Below, one piece after another: positions 46,150-56,773 of a stretch of DNA of 64,000 nucleotides. Below the pieces are notes generated by a model that was given only the letters and a program-made list of their open reading frames with translations, was not told the origin of the DNA and ran no database searches. Position numbers and translations under genes: made by a program. Origin of the DNA: Symbiodinium natans (lineage: Eukaryota > Sar > Dinophyceae > Suessiales > Symbiodiniaceae); NCBI GenBank assembly GCA_905221605.1, contig CAJNDS010002581.1:33501-97500 (forward strand). The letters are read 5' to 3'. Positions within the stretch are counted from its first letter, which is position 1; each line of letters begins with the position of its first letter.

Positions 46150-46810
46150 TGAAGACTTAAGAAGCACCATCCGCACGGACGAGGGCCGCGCCAAGAGGTG
46201 TCCGGCGGAGTGAAGCCTTGCGCAAAGACGACGTCGAGCGTCGTCTACTACACACGTGACCTCCAGACCTCTGCCATTCTCAAAGTCAAGACAGGTCAAG
46301 AAGACTTCGCAATTGCAGTTGAGCGGGCCTTTTTTGCCCAGCCAGTGCTGAACATCACCTGCCCAAAGCGTAGTTGATCTTGCGGCCGCCTGTCTGGCCA
46401 TGTTCGCACCATCCGAGTATGCCTCTGCATTCGTGCCAAATCGTTGATTGATCGACCTGTAGTAGCCAGGCAAGCACCTTGTAACTTGATGAAAGCATGT
46501 ATGAACCAGGAAGCAATGACCTCCGTTCACTCAGGTGAGGGCCTTGTCTTTCGAAACGAAGACCACGTCGAGTGGAGGCCTTGAGACAATATGTAGAGGC
46601 CTTGAGATTATGTAGATGACAGCCATGGCAACTCAACTTCCACATTGGCAGCGTGCACACCATCTGCCAGCAACCGCCCGATATCCGTGGGCTGGCCTGG
46701 TGTGCCAGAAACGACCAAAGCTCAAAGCTCAGATCATGGATGCACCAAAGAATACAAGGTACACAGCCTCCACCTTGAGGATGAAACACTGTCTGGTTGA
46801 GCCTTGGGAA
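46150..46810 (-). CDS. AlaX-type alanyl-tRNA editing protein, N-terminal exons
   Basis: On minus, an exon beginning after AAG near 46808 reads LNQTVFHPQGGG; a 71-bp GC-AG intron (46697-46767) joins it to QPTDIGRLLADGVHAANVEV. Together FHPQGGGQPTDIG is the hallmark N-terminal motif of AlaX and AlaRS editing domains. A following exon (about 46190-46300) reads GLEVTCVVDDARRRLCARLH and RLHSAGHLLA, whose HxxxH supplies two zinc ligands. The other two (CGGTH) are at 38.0 kb on the same strand. AlaX enzymes hydrolyse Ser- or Gly-tRNA-Ala in trans, probably in cytosol or organelles. The start exon and the exon end after 46190 were not found. The single long open frame across 46355-47218 is not the gene. 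Confidence 0.75.
46697..46767 (-). other. GC-AG intron (71 bp) in the AlaX gene
   Basis: Donor GGTGGAG^GCTGTG, acceptor ACACCAG^GCCAGC on minus. Splicing produces HPQGGGQPTDIG. AG^GC occurs on both sides. Confidence 0.7.
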
Positions 46811-47925
46811 GCAAGAAAGGGCAAAGCCAGCGAAGCAGAAAGGCTTGTGCACGCAGCAGGAATGGATCGAACTGCTGTCTCCGTTTAATGCACGGCATCC
46901 GAACAACTTGGACACTTGGAATGATCGGGGCCTGCCGAATTGAATGGCCGCAACAGATAGCAGAAACAAGCTCAGACAGCGGCAGCATAGTGCAACGCTT
47001 GTGCAACAGTGGTGCAACACACTTAGGCGGAAGCTGAACGAGCAAGGCCTGGCCGTCCTGAAAACAACGCAGCAGGCAAGTAGGCCCTTGTTTTTTGCAA
47101 CAGCTGATCTCAACTGCCATCCATCCTCACTGAGCTTTGAATGTTCAATGCTGGATTGGCATTGAAAAACGTACGTTGCATCCTTGGTAGGGCATGTGCA
47201 TGAGACCTGCAGGTTCAAGCCTTACTTGCGTGCCCAGGCCCCTCACCATGTACAGTGGTTTGCTGGCAGCTGCCTTGTCGTGCTGCATCACGTTAGCAGG
47301 AGCAATGATCCAAGAAGGACAGCAGCTCATTGCCACGCGTTGGAGCAGTCTGAACGAGGCGAAAGCAGAACTCTGCAGTGGTGGGTCAACCTGTCCGGCG
47401 ACGCCGACATCCTGCACACATGCGTAGGTGGCAGGGGAAAGCGCTGTTTCGTTCTCAGTTCTCAGAAGTTTCAAGGTGTCATTCCCGTCATTGCACAACA
47501 TGCACAACCGACTCGCAACAGCTTCAACAGCTGGTTTCTTCTGTCATAATATACAGTAGCTTTCGGGGTGCAAAGTTTGCTCTTGAGGTACCCCGAGGTG
47601 TGTACTCTTCATGGAATTTTATGGACAGGGAGGCATGCGTGCCATGGCACACTCAAGCCCACCAAACCTAACCTCTACGGGGCCTACAGCCCAAACACTT
47701 CCAGTGTGAAAGTTTGCCGGATGAATGCTAATCTTCTCTGTATGGTCCAAGTAATCGGATGATCCAGGATTCAGGGTTCAAGCTTCAGGGTTGGGGGTTC
47801 AGGCTTTCCTGGAAGGGTGCTCTTGAAGTGGTCCTGCACTGTCTTCAAGAGCACTGTTTGGGGTCTACACTGGATCTAATCTACACTGGCATCTGTTATT
47901 GGTGACGGCGCCTGTACGCGCCTAT
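46811..47925. other. no recognisable gene
   Basis: May contain the first exon of the AlaX gene, but no frame here could be tied to it. Confidence 0.35.
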
Positions 47926-47939
47926 GCGTTTTTGCAGGT

Positions 47940-48265
47940 TTCAGGGTATTGGGGGGGGGGGGCTTGGGGGCGGGGGGGATAAGAACGTCATTCATATTGC
48001 GTCCATGCCCAAAACACTGGTATTTACAGCGTTTTCGCCTCTTTGCACAACATACTGCACGAGGATTTGGAACAAGAAAATCTATCACAAGCGTCCATGC
48101 CTTTCGCGACCATGCCCAAAACACTGTTTTTTACAGCAGTTTTTCCCAAAAACAGTGGCATTTACAGCATTTTAACATACTGCACAAAAGAAGTGGAACA
48201 AGAAAATCTGTCACAAGCGTCGACAAGCGTCCATGCCTTTCGCGACCATGCCCAAAACACTGGTA
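47940..48265. repeat. imperfect repeats of about 130 bp
   Basis: The string CGTCCATGCCTTTCGCGACC plus ATGCCCAAAACACTG occurs at about 48087-48125 and 48228-48262, with shorter relatives near 48000, 48143 and preceding GGAACAAGAAAATCT copies. Starts with a G-run at 47950. Confidence 0.7.
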
Positions 48266-48579
48266 GTAAATACAGCCCAACAAACTGGGCTTTACTGCGT
48301 TACCCTGCAAGCAAAAAACCCTCAACATAAAACCCATGACCCGGCCTTCAAATCCCAATACTCAGCCATACATCCTCATTCTGATCTCTCTACATTCGCA
48401 TAGGCGTGTACAGGCGCCGTTACCATGTTTTTTTCTCGGTCCACGCGGTGAAATAGCTTTACCCTTGTTCTTTGCTCCCTCCTCCCTTCGTTTCATTCCT
48501 TTCCCCCGGCTTTCGTTGTTTGCTGCTTTAACCTGCTTTCTCATTGCATTCTCCTTGCCTCCCTGCCTTCTTTACTGTC

Positions 48580-50390
48580 TTATGAGGTTCCCGCTCGGGC
48601 CTGCGTCGTCTCAAGACTTTGCACTGGCTTTGCGACCTGCAGCGCCTCTGCCTGATTGCAGTGCCGCAGCAACAACTCTTGCACAGCGCGCACGGCGATC
48701 AATCGGGTGTTGCGAGGTTGCCGCAAGCTGGCCGCAGGCTCAGGCAAAAGCAAGCAAGGCCTTGGAAGTCTTTGCAGGGACATGGACCTTGGCCACCAAT
48801 CCAAACGGCATGACAGATCGCCTCAAAACACACATGTTCCTTCGCATCATACCTTGGCCATGTGGCAGGCAGTCCAAGACTGCAAACGTAGGAAATATCC
48901 ATGACAGCCGCCATAGCACATGAATGAACTATGTTTTGTCCAAGGACATTAGACCCGCGTACCTGTGCTGTGCTTCGGTTGCTAATTGCGCTGGCGTATA
49001 TGGCGGGCCCATCAGGACAAACTTTCAGAAGCATTGCGGAAATTCTTGATCAGCACAAACACAACGAACACCCTGGAAGCCTTTGCAAATGAATCAATCA
49101 GAATCAATCAGCTCTGAAGCCGTTTGGAGAAGCTGCGATTTTGCCTCGTCTCGGATGTTGTACCAGCCATACCTCGGATTTACACCTCAATTATCCTCAA
49201 CTACTGGACTCCGGGCGCTGCACCTCGGATGCTCCCTCGAGCGGCACCCTCCGCCTGGATGTTACCCCTCGGATGTTGCACTCCTCGCACCTCGGATGTG
49301 CCACTTGACACCTCGCCACACCAATTGCTAGCAAACGCTGAGGTTTCATGGGCATTCCTTTCGTTTCATGACGTCCCCCAAGACCACGCCATCGCGCTTA
49401 GTGTGGGTTGCAACGCCGTGTTTGCATGTTATGTTGTCGGCATCGTTGTCTGCGTCTCACTCCTCTGACCATAGCCCTTCCTCACCTGCGCCAGCCCGCC
49501 GACCCGGGCCGGTTCCAGCCAGCCGGCAGCGGCCCAGCTGACTGAGCTGTAAAGGCTGCCCAGAAGCCCATCTTTGACCTGTTTCACTGTGCGCCCTGGT
49601 TGCAACCGATCGACCTGAACCATTCTGAACCCCAGCAACGTATCCAATCATGCAAACCTCCCAGGCGCTAGAGCATGCGCGAGCCTTTTTTCTCGCAAGT
49701 GAAACAGACGATTGTGCTGACGATGGTTCAGAGCCTTACTTCTGCTTCTTATTCTGCCGAGCGCCAATTTTCTTCTCTGCCTGCCATGTTTTGTCTACTG
49801 TCATTGCTGCAAACACAATTGTGAAGGTGCGGCACCTTTGCAATCTGCTGCGGTGTCACTTTCACCTACGGGTGTTGCAAGGCAAACTTCTCGTGTGAGT
49901 CATGGCACAGCGCAACCCTATCACATTAAGCCAAGCCGTCGGCAAAATCCAGACTGGCATTGCCCTCAACCTGTGCTTTTGCGGCGACGTTAGCCTGAAA
50001 GCCACAAGTCACACTTGCACCCAACATCTTTTCGCAAGTCACCAGCCTCCGTTTTCTGCTCGCATTTTTTGATGAACGTGTTCGCAGCCGCTGCAACCTG
50101 CCCAGAAGACCTTGACAGAAAATGAAAACAAATGTGAAAGCACTTTGGGAATCATGATGAATCCTGCCAATCCTAAAATCGTGTGTACGGAAGGCCGACG
50201 TCATGTGAGCATACGAGCACGGCACTGGGCGGCGCACAAACCAACCCACACAAGAATAACCATAAATCGCGGAAGACCGCCAGTCGCAAAAAGACTCGTT
50301 GGGAGAAGAGCGCCTTTCTTTTTGCATTTTGTTGTTTGGGGGTGTTGCTATCTTGCCCCCTGGCCTGTCTGCATTGACGTGTTGCGACAA
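48580..50390 (-). CDS. unidentified candidate exons
   Basis: Coding-like minus frames at about 48600-48700 (IAVRAVQELLLRHCNQAEAL), 49450-49640 (VDRLQPGRTVKQVKDGLLGS) and 49926-50110 (CEKMLGASVTCGFQANVAAK). They share strand and could be exons, but no domain is recognised and the grouping is speculative. Confidence 0.25.
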
Positions 50391-51059
50391 CTCGGGGCTG
50401 AGTTTCGAACATATCCTTTTTCTTCTTTTTCTTCAGCACGTCCACCTTGGAGACTTTGTTCGCCTGGCACACGCAACTCATGATCACCAAACGCGTGCAT
50501 ATATACTCACGTTTCGGCAGCGGGGGTACAAGTATGTCGCGGTGTCCCCGCCCCCTTGCCTTTGTTGCAAATGTTCAGGAAAGCCACGAATCGAAAGGGG
50601 AATAGGGAAACGAATGGTATGGAAACAAAACGCAAGAACCGCAAAAATGCGCGAGCGAAACGAATCGAAACGTATGGCCGGCGAATAAACAAACGAATCG
50701 AATGCCTCCTTGGGGGAAGCCGGCAGGCGTGCACCGAAAACATACCTCGTTTGGTGCCTTCCTGCCCCCAAAACCCGAATAAGGGGGTTTCTTGGGGAAG
50801 GCCCGCACCGAAAACGTACCTTTTTTGGTTTCCTAGCCAACGCTGAAACAGGGTACTTTTGCGGAAGGAACCGCGACACGAACCGAATCGAAACGCATGA
50901 AGACACACAAGGAAACAAATCATTCGGTTCGATTACTTACTTTTTTACGGGAAACGCAAACCCCCTGAAACGAATCGCAACAATCCTGACGTCTGTCACT
51001 ACATGTGGCGTTCCATCGTTTTAACGTGCTCAATGGCTTTCTTCCGATCGGTTCATTTC
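50391..51059. other. no gene; GAATCGAAACG-rich repeats
   Basis: CGAATCGAAACG-like motifs recur between 50585 and 50900, and a 40-bp motif ending GCACCGAAAACATACCT (50731) recurs as GCACCGAAAACGTACCT (50806). Confidence 0.5.
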
Positions 51060-51345
51060 CTTATTGACTGACCGACGCACCACGCACCATCTTAGCACGC
51101 TACGCGCCACACACCATGACCCACCAATGCACCACACACCATCTTACCACGCTATGACACCACACACCATGACTCACCAACGCACCACACACCATATCAC
51201 ACCATCTTACTACGCTATGCACCAATGGTGTGTGACACACACACACACACACCATGACACACCATCTTACCACGCTATGACACCACACGCCATGACTCAG
51301 CAACGCACCAAACACCATCTTACCATGCTATGCACCAATGGTGTG
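51060..51345 (+). repeat. minisatellite ACCACACACCATCTTACCACGCTATG
   Basis: About eight imperfect units of 25-40 bp containing CACCATCTTACCACGC or CACCATGACTCACCAACG. Confidence 0.9.
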
Positions 51346-51378
51346 TCACACACACACACACACATACGCACACGATGA

Positions 51379-51445
<67 letters not shown>

Positions 51446-51545
51446 ACACCCACCCACCCCACCCACCCACCCACGCACGCACGCATGCACCCACGCGCGC
51501 GCACGCGCACGCGCACGCGCACGCGCACGCGCACCAGCACCAACA
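51345..51545 (+). repeat. long compound microsatellite (CA)n(CCCA)n(CGCA)n(GCGCAC)n
   Basis: CA dinucleotides to about 51440, then ACCC tetramers, ACGC tetramers and finally GCGCAC hexamers. Alternating purine-pyrimidine sequence is Z-DNA-prone. All open frames across it are artefacts. Confidence 0.95.
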
Positions 51546-51609
51546 CCACGCCGCATTACACACCATTTTATTACCACGCCATGCACCAACGCGCCATACC
51601 CCGTCTTAC

Positions 51610-51900
51610 CACGCTACGCGACACAGGTGGCGTTTGTGCTGGCAACCGCAGCATTTAGGGGCACTGGACCGGTGCCGCGCCCCAGGGCATGCGCCCGTTT
51701 GTGTTGGCAGGCGCAGAATTTAGGGGCCCTGGACCGGTGTCGCGCGCGCCTCGGCGACGCGCGAAACGTTGGCAGGCGCGACACATATGTCATGTGTCGT
51801 TTGTGCGTGCAGGCGCAGTCCCGCGCGCGCCTCGGTGCGTGAAACGTTGGCAGGCGCGACACATGCGTTTAGGGGCCCTGGACCGGTGCCGCGCGCGGCT
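51610..51900 (+). repeat. GC-rich minisatellite with TTTAGGGGCCCTGGACCGGTG core
   Basis: The core TTAGGGGCCCTGGACCGGTG recurs near 51719 and 51870 and, with one change, near 51655; between them are copies of GAAACGTTGGCAGGCGCGAC (near 51762 and 51841). Confidence 0.85.
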
Positions 51901-52034
51901 CACACCCACTCTCGCGCTCACTCACATTCACGCAATCACTCACTCATGCGCATTCACTCACATTTTTTTTTCCCTCGCGTCAGTGTTCACGATCCCTGTG
52001 CACGGAATCGGCAGGCTGCTCGGGCCGCAGTGTG

Positions 52035-52848
52035 TCAAGCACGCAAGGGCAACCTGGACGGCTGCTCAGCCTCGGCGAGCTCCAGGACCCAACCAAGCGG
52101 CGTGCCCTCGTCTCCGGTTGGCTGCGCCGGCGCGCGCCGGCAACCGCCCAACAGCGTCGAGGCCAAGGCGCGCTGCAACGCGCAACCCAGCTGCCCCCAC
52201 CACCGGCGTTCCCACCCGGAGCGGGCAGCAGCAGCTCGCAGCGCCCTCGGCGCGCGCAGGGAGCGCTGTTGCGCGAGGTCGCGGACGAGGTCGTGCGCCT
52301 CTTGCCCCCATCGTCCGCCGACCTCCGCAGCCAGGACGACGAGGCGTTGCGGGCCCGGACCGGCTAGTTCGGGGTAGCGCCGTTGTTTGCGCCGCCTCGC
52401 GACGTCGATGGCAGCCCCATCCCGATCTGAGGAGCCGGTCTGCGGGTGTCCGTCTGCGCGCAGCGGCGAAACCAGGGTCACATCGCAGCAGAGTGCCTCG
52501 CCGCGCCGAGACGCGCCATAAATGACGAGGTCAAGTCGGCGCCGGTCATCTGGGGCTACGCCCGCTGCGGTGGTCCGCGCTAGCCATTGTTGGGGGACCA
52601 CCCGCCCTTCGGCGGCGACGGCCTCCCGCGCTACTCGGACCCACGCTCGCTCGAGTATGGGAGCGCGCCGGGCCAGCAGCCCACTCCGGGCGCAGGCGGC
52701 GCGATGGTCGCCCAGCTGGTCCACCACGGCTCGGCACCCTGGCTCGCCATGTCCTCCGCAACGGGAAGATGCCATGGGTAGCGGCAAGCGAAGGCGTCGC
52801 CGGAGAGCGACTTGCATGTCCAGCGGCAGAAGCTGCGTGCCCTCGTCC
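52035..52848 (-). pseudogene. RLE (restriction-like endonuclease) domain, copy 1
   Basis: The frame ending at 52035 continues the protein after a frameshift near 52850. It begins TQLLPLDMQVALRRRLRLPL, then a Cys-Cys-His-Cys knuckle (C-x7-C-x9-H-x3-C, ending GDHRAAC), then RRLDLVIYG and CCDVTLVSPL, whose two Asp residues 16 apart fit the PD-x(12-14)-D core of R2-type endonucleases. This domain nicks target DNA to prime reverse transcription. Dinoflagellate genomes carry many relatives of this arrangement (established). Confidence 0.75.
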
Positions 52849-52849
52849 A

Positions 52850-54264
52850 TCCTCGTCCGTGGGGATGGCTCGCAACCACTCGCCGGCATGCGCGCCCGCC
52901 TGGGAGCGCAGCAGTGCTCGGGAACTTGGCGGCAAGCTGCAGAGGAGGCGCTCGCGGTAGGATTTGTTGAGTACGCAAGCTGCCGGTTTCTGCCAGCCAT
53001 GTGGCCAACTTCCAGGCTCTGAAGGCTCAGCGTGTGTAGGCGGCGGCCGCGCCCCGTGGAGCAAGGCATCCCACTCCGGGCGCGCTCTCCCTTCGGCGAG
53101 CAGCCGGTCACCCGCTTCCGCAGCTGCCCGCAGGCACGGCGCAGTCGACCCGCCGCCAAGAGCGAGTTCTTGCGCATATCGGCGGGCAACCTCCGGGCGT
53201 CTTTGCAGCATCACCGGGAGCGCGTCCGCCCAAGCCGCCCAGTAGGCCGCTGGGGCTAGTCGCTCCGCGCTCGCGAGACCGAGGCCACCACATGCGGCAG
53301 GGAGGAAGGCGATTTGGCGCGCTGCGGTCCACTCCCGCCCGCTCGCATCCTGCTCCGCTAGAAGGTGGTGGAGCGTTGCCCAAATCGCCCGATCGTGTTC
53401 TGCCGCATAGGTGGCCGAGTCCAGCGGCGGCACCGTGCGCAGAGCATGTTGGGCACGCGGGCTGGCACAGTAGAGCAGGAGCAGCCATGCGCTCTGCATA
53501 TCAGGCAATTCCGGCAGTTCGTGCAGCAAGCGGCGCTCTTCCTCAAGCCTTGCCGCGAGAGTGCGTCGCACGAACTCCGTATGCCCGATCGGCACGCCCA
53601 ATGCAACAAAGCCGCAAGTTGCCGGTTCACTGTCACCTCCGCACCAGACTTCGGGTCCGAGCACTGCGATATCGGGCGGGGGCGGCCCGCCACTTGCGCG
53701 ATAGACCCGAGTCTTCCCGAGATTAGCTGCGACACCAGCCTGCCGCTCGACCGTGCGCGTGACATCATCTAGCGCTGACCGGGCGCGAGCTGGAGTGGTG
53801 ACGAGGTACAAGTCGTCCAGAAAAGCGGCAAGGAACTCCCCCGGCTGCAATCGCCCTTGCGCCGCAGCTAGGGCATCGTGTTGCGCCAGGGAGTACAGAG
53901 CCGGCGCTAACGCATCTCCCTGCTCGCAGCCGTCACCTTGCGAGATCTCGTGGCGCCGGCCCTCGGCGTCCCACCACAGGTACGTGGAGGTGCCGCCGTA
54001 CCACGCCCGCACATATGGGACGAGGGCTGGAGCGACCTCGCGCAGCTTTTTCAGGAAGGCGGCACGTGAGACCGTGTCATAGGCGCTCCTTCCGTCGAGC
54101 GAGACGATGGTGGCGTCGGCATCCAACTCGCTCGCCGCGCGCAGCATCGCTGCCAAGCAATCCGTCCCCGCACGGGCCTGAAGCGCGAACTGGAAGAGCC
54201 GCGTGGCGCGGTCGAACGTGTCAGCATACTGTCGCGCCAACGCTCGGAAAACACCAGTCGGCAT
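52850..54264 (-). pseudogene. reverse transcriptase core, copy 1
   Basis: Minus frame with RT motif A SLDGRSAYD (about residue 55 from the frame start), motif B EQGDALAPALY, motif C FLDDLYLV (about residue 148, in place of YADD) and LGKTRVY further on, followed by a thumb-like region to AIPTDED, where the frame is lost near 52850. The beginning of the RT (LTALSKPGGGVRGIATGDTL) lies in a different frame between about 54255 and 54390, so a second frameshift sits near 54255. Both frameshifts make the copy non-functional unless recoding occurs. Confidence 0.8.
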
Positions 54265-54417
54265 AGCGTGTCTCCAGTCGCGATCCCGCGCACGCCGCCG
54301 CCGGGCTTGGAAAGGGCGGTGAGCCGGGACATCGCGAGGGCTTGCAGCACGGCGGCGCGCGCATCAGCATTCGCCAAAAGGGATGCCGCGTCGGCAGGCT
54401 GCTCGGGCCGCAGTGTG

Positions 54418-55231
54418 TCAAGCACGCAAGGGCAACCTGGACGGCTGCTCAGCCTCGGCGAGCTCCAGGACCCAACCCAGCGGCGTGCCCTCGTCTCCGG
54501 TTGGCTGCGCCGGCGCGCGCCGGCAACCGCCCAACAGCGTCGAGGCCAAGGCGCGCTGCAACGCGCAACCCAGCTGCCCCCACCACCGGCGTTCCCACCC
54601 GGAGCGGGCAGCAGCAGCTCGCAGCGCCCTCGGCGCGCGCAGGGAGCGCTGTTGCGCGAGGTCGCGGACGAGGTCGTGCGCCTCTTGCCCCCATCGTCCG
54701 CCGACCTCCGCAGCCAGGACGACGAGGCGTTGCGGGCCCGGACCGGCTAGTTCGGGGTAGCGCCGTTGTTTGCGCCGCCTCGCGACGTCGATGGCAGCCC
54801 CATCCCGATCTGAGGAGCCGGTCTGCGGGTGTCCGTCTGCGCGCAGCGGCGAAACCAGGGTCACATCGCAGCAGAGTGCCTCGCCGCGCCGAGACGCGCC
54901 ATAAATGACGAGGTCAAGTCGGCGCCGGTCATCTGGGGCTACGCCCGCTGCGGTGGTCCGCGCTAGCCATTGTTGGGGGACCACCCGCCCTTCGGCGGCG
55001 ACGGCCTCCCGCGCTACTCGGACCCACGCTCGCTCGAGTATGGGAGCGCGCCGGGCCAGCAGCCCACTCCGGGCGCAGGCGGCGCGATGGTCGCCCAGCT
55101 GGTCCACCACGGCTCGGCACCCTGGCTCGCCATGTCCTCCGCAACGGGAAGATGCCATGGGTAGCGGCAAGCGAAGGCGTCGCCGGAGAGCGACTTGCAT
55201 GTCCAGCGGCAGAAGCTGCGTGCCCTCGTCC
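54418..55231 (-). pseudogene. RLE domain, copy 2
   Basis: Same protein as in copy 1: CCHC knuckle, then RRLDLVIYG and CCDVTLVSPL. Confidence 0.75.
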
Positions 55232-55232
55232 A

Positions 55233-56647
55233 TCCTCGTCCGTGGGGATGGCTCGCAACCACTCGCCGGCATGCGCGCCCGCCTGGGAGCGCAGCAGTGC
55301 TCGGGAACTTGGCGGCAAGCTGCAGAGGAGGCGCTCGCGGTAGGATTTGTTGAGTACGCAAGCTGCCGGTTTCTGCCAGCCATGTGGCCAACTTCCAGGC
55401 TCTGAAGGCTCAGCGTGTGTAGGCGGCGGCCGCGCCCCGTGGAGCAAGGCATCCCACTCCGGGCGCGCTCTCCCTTCGGCGAGCAGCCGGTCACCCGCTT
55501 CCGCAGCTGCCCGCAGGCACGGCGCAGTCGACCCGCCGCCAAGAGCGAGTTCTTGCGCATATCGGCGGGCAACCTCCGGGCGTCTTTGCAGCATCACCGG
55601 GAGCGCGTCCGCCCAAGCCGCCCAGTAGGCCGCTGGGGCTAGTCGCTCCGCGCTCGCGAGACCGAGGCCACCACATGCGGCAGGGAGGAAGGCGATTTGG
55701 CGCGCTGCGGTCCACTCCCGCCCGCTCGCATCCTGCTCCGCTAGAAGGTGGTGGAGCGTTGCCCAAATCGCCCGATCGTGTTCTGCCGCATAGGTGGCCG
55801 AGTCCAGCGGCGGCACCGTGCGCAGAGCATGTTGGGCACGCGGGCTGGCACAGTAGAGCAGGAGCAGCCATGCGCTCTGCATATCAGGCAATTCCGGCAG
55901 TTCGTGCAGCAAGCGGCGCTCTTCCTCAAGCCTTGCCGCGAGAGTGCGTCGCACGAACTCCGTATGCCCGATCGGCACGCCCAATGCAACAAAGCCGCAA
56001 GTTGCCGGTTCACTGTCACCTCCGCACCAGACTTCGGGTCCGAGCACTGCGATATCGGGCGGGGGCGGCCCGCCACTTGCGCGATAGACCCGAGTCTTCC
56101 CGAGATTAGCTGCGACACCAGCCTGCCGCTCGACCGTGCGCGTGACATCATCTAGCGCTGACCGGGCGCGAGCTGGAGTGGTGACGAGGTACAAGTCGTC
56201 CAGAAAAGCGGCAAGGAACTCCCCCGGCTGCAATCGCCCTTGCGCCGCAGCTAGGGCATCGTGTTGCGCCAGGGAGTACAGAGCCGGCGCTAACGCATCT
56301 CCCTGCTCGCAGCCGTCACCTTGCGAGATCTCGTGGCGCCGGCCCTCGGCGTCCCACCACAGGTACGTGGAGGTGCCGCCGTACCACGCCCGCACATATG
56401 GGACGAGGGCTGGAGCGACCTCGCGCAGCTTTTTCAGGAAGGCGGCACGTGAGACCGTGTCATAGGCGCTCCTTCCGTCGAGCGAGACGATGGTGGCGTC
56501 GGCATCCAACTCGCTCGCCGCGCGCAGCATCGCTGCCAAGCAATCCGTCCCCGCACGGGCCTGAAGCGCGAACTGGAAGAGCCGCGTGGCGCGGTCGAAC
56601 GTGTCAGCATACTGTCGCGCCAACGCTCGGAAAACACCAGTCGGCAT
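55233..56647 (-). pseudogene. reverse transcriptase core, copy 2
   Basis: Identical to copy 1, with motifs SLDGRSAYD, EQGDALAPALY and FLDDLYLV; N-terminal RT part frameshifted at about 56638-56773. Confidence 0.8.
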
Positions 56648-56773
56648 AGCGTGTCTCCAGTCGCGATCCCGCGCACGCCGCCGCCGGGCTTGGAAAGGGC
56701 GGTGAGCCGGGACATCGCGAGGGCTTGCAGCACGGCGGCGCGCGCATCAGCATTCGCCAAAAGGGATGCCGCG

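Larger units (their letters stand above)
52008..54390 (-). mobile_element. RLE-type non-LTR retroelement, tandem copy 1 (2383 bp)
   Basis: One full repeat unit of the array; sequence from 52008 is repeated from 54391 at an offset of exactly 2383 bp with only a single visible substitution (AACCAAGCGG against AACCCAGCGG near 52092). Coding strand is minus: N-terminal RT part, RT core, Cys-rich knuckle and restriction-like endonuclease, in that order, with two frameshifts. The 5' part of the element upstream of the RT is missing from the unit. Confidence 0.9.
54391..56773 (-). mobile_element. RLE-type non-LTR retroelement, tandem copy 2 (2383 bp)
   Basis: Head-to-tail repeat of copy 1 with identical protein translations over the RT (54929-56647) and RLE (54418-55572) frames, including the same two frameshifts. 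The shared lesions show the unit was already defective when duplicated. Confidence 0.9.

Noticed and set aside
46355-47218. 287-residue single minus ORF
   Set aside because: Only short parts are real exons (AlaX HPQGGG and QPTDIG pieces lie in two frames joined by a GC-AG intron). The rest is Cys/Phe-rich non-coding sequence.
48336-48923. 195-residue plus ORF
   Set aside because: Starts in repeat DNA, Pro/Leu/Phe low-complexity, no domain.
51330-51842. His/Thr-rich and Val/Cys-rich ORFs
   Set aside because: Artefacts of the CA and CCCA microsatellites.
51689-52525. 278-residue plus-strand ORF and its equivalents in the other RLE units
   Set aside because: Antisense to the endonuclease domain and running into a minisatellite; GC-rich DNA keeps several frames open.
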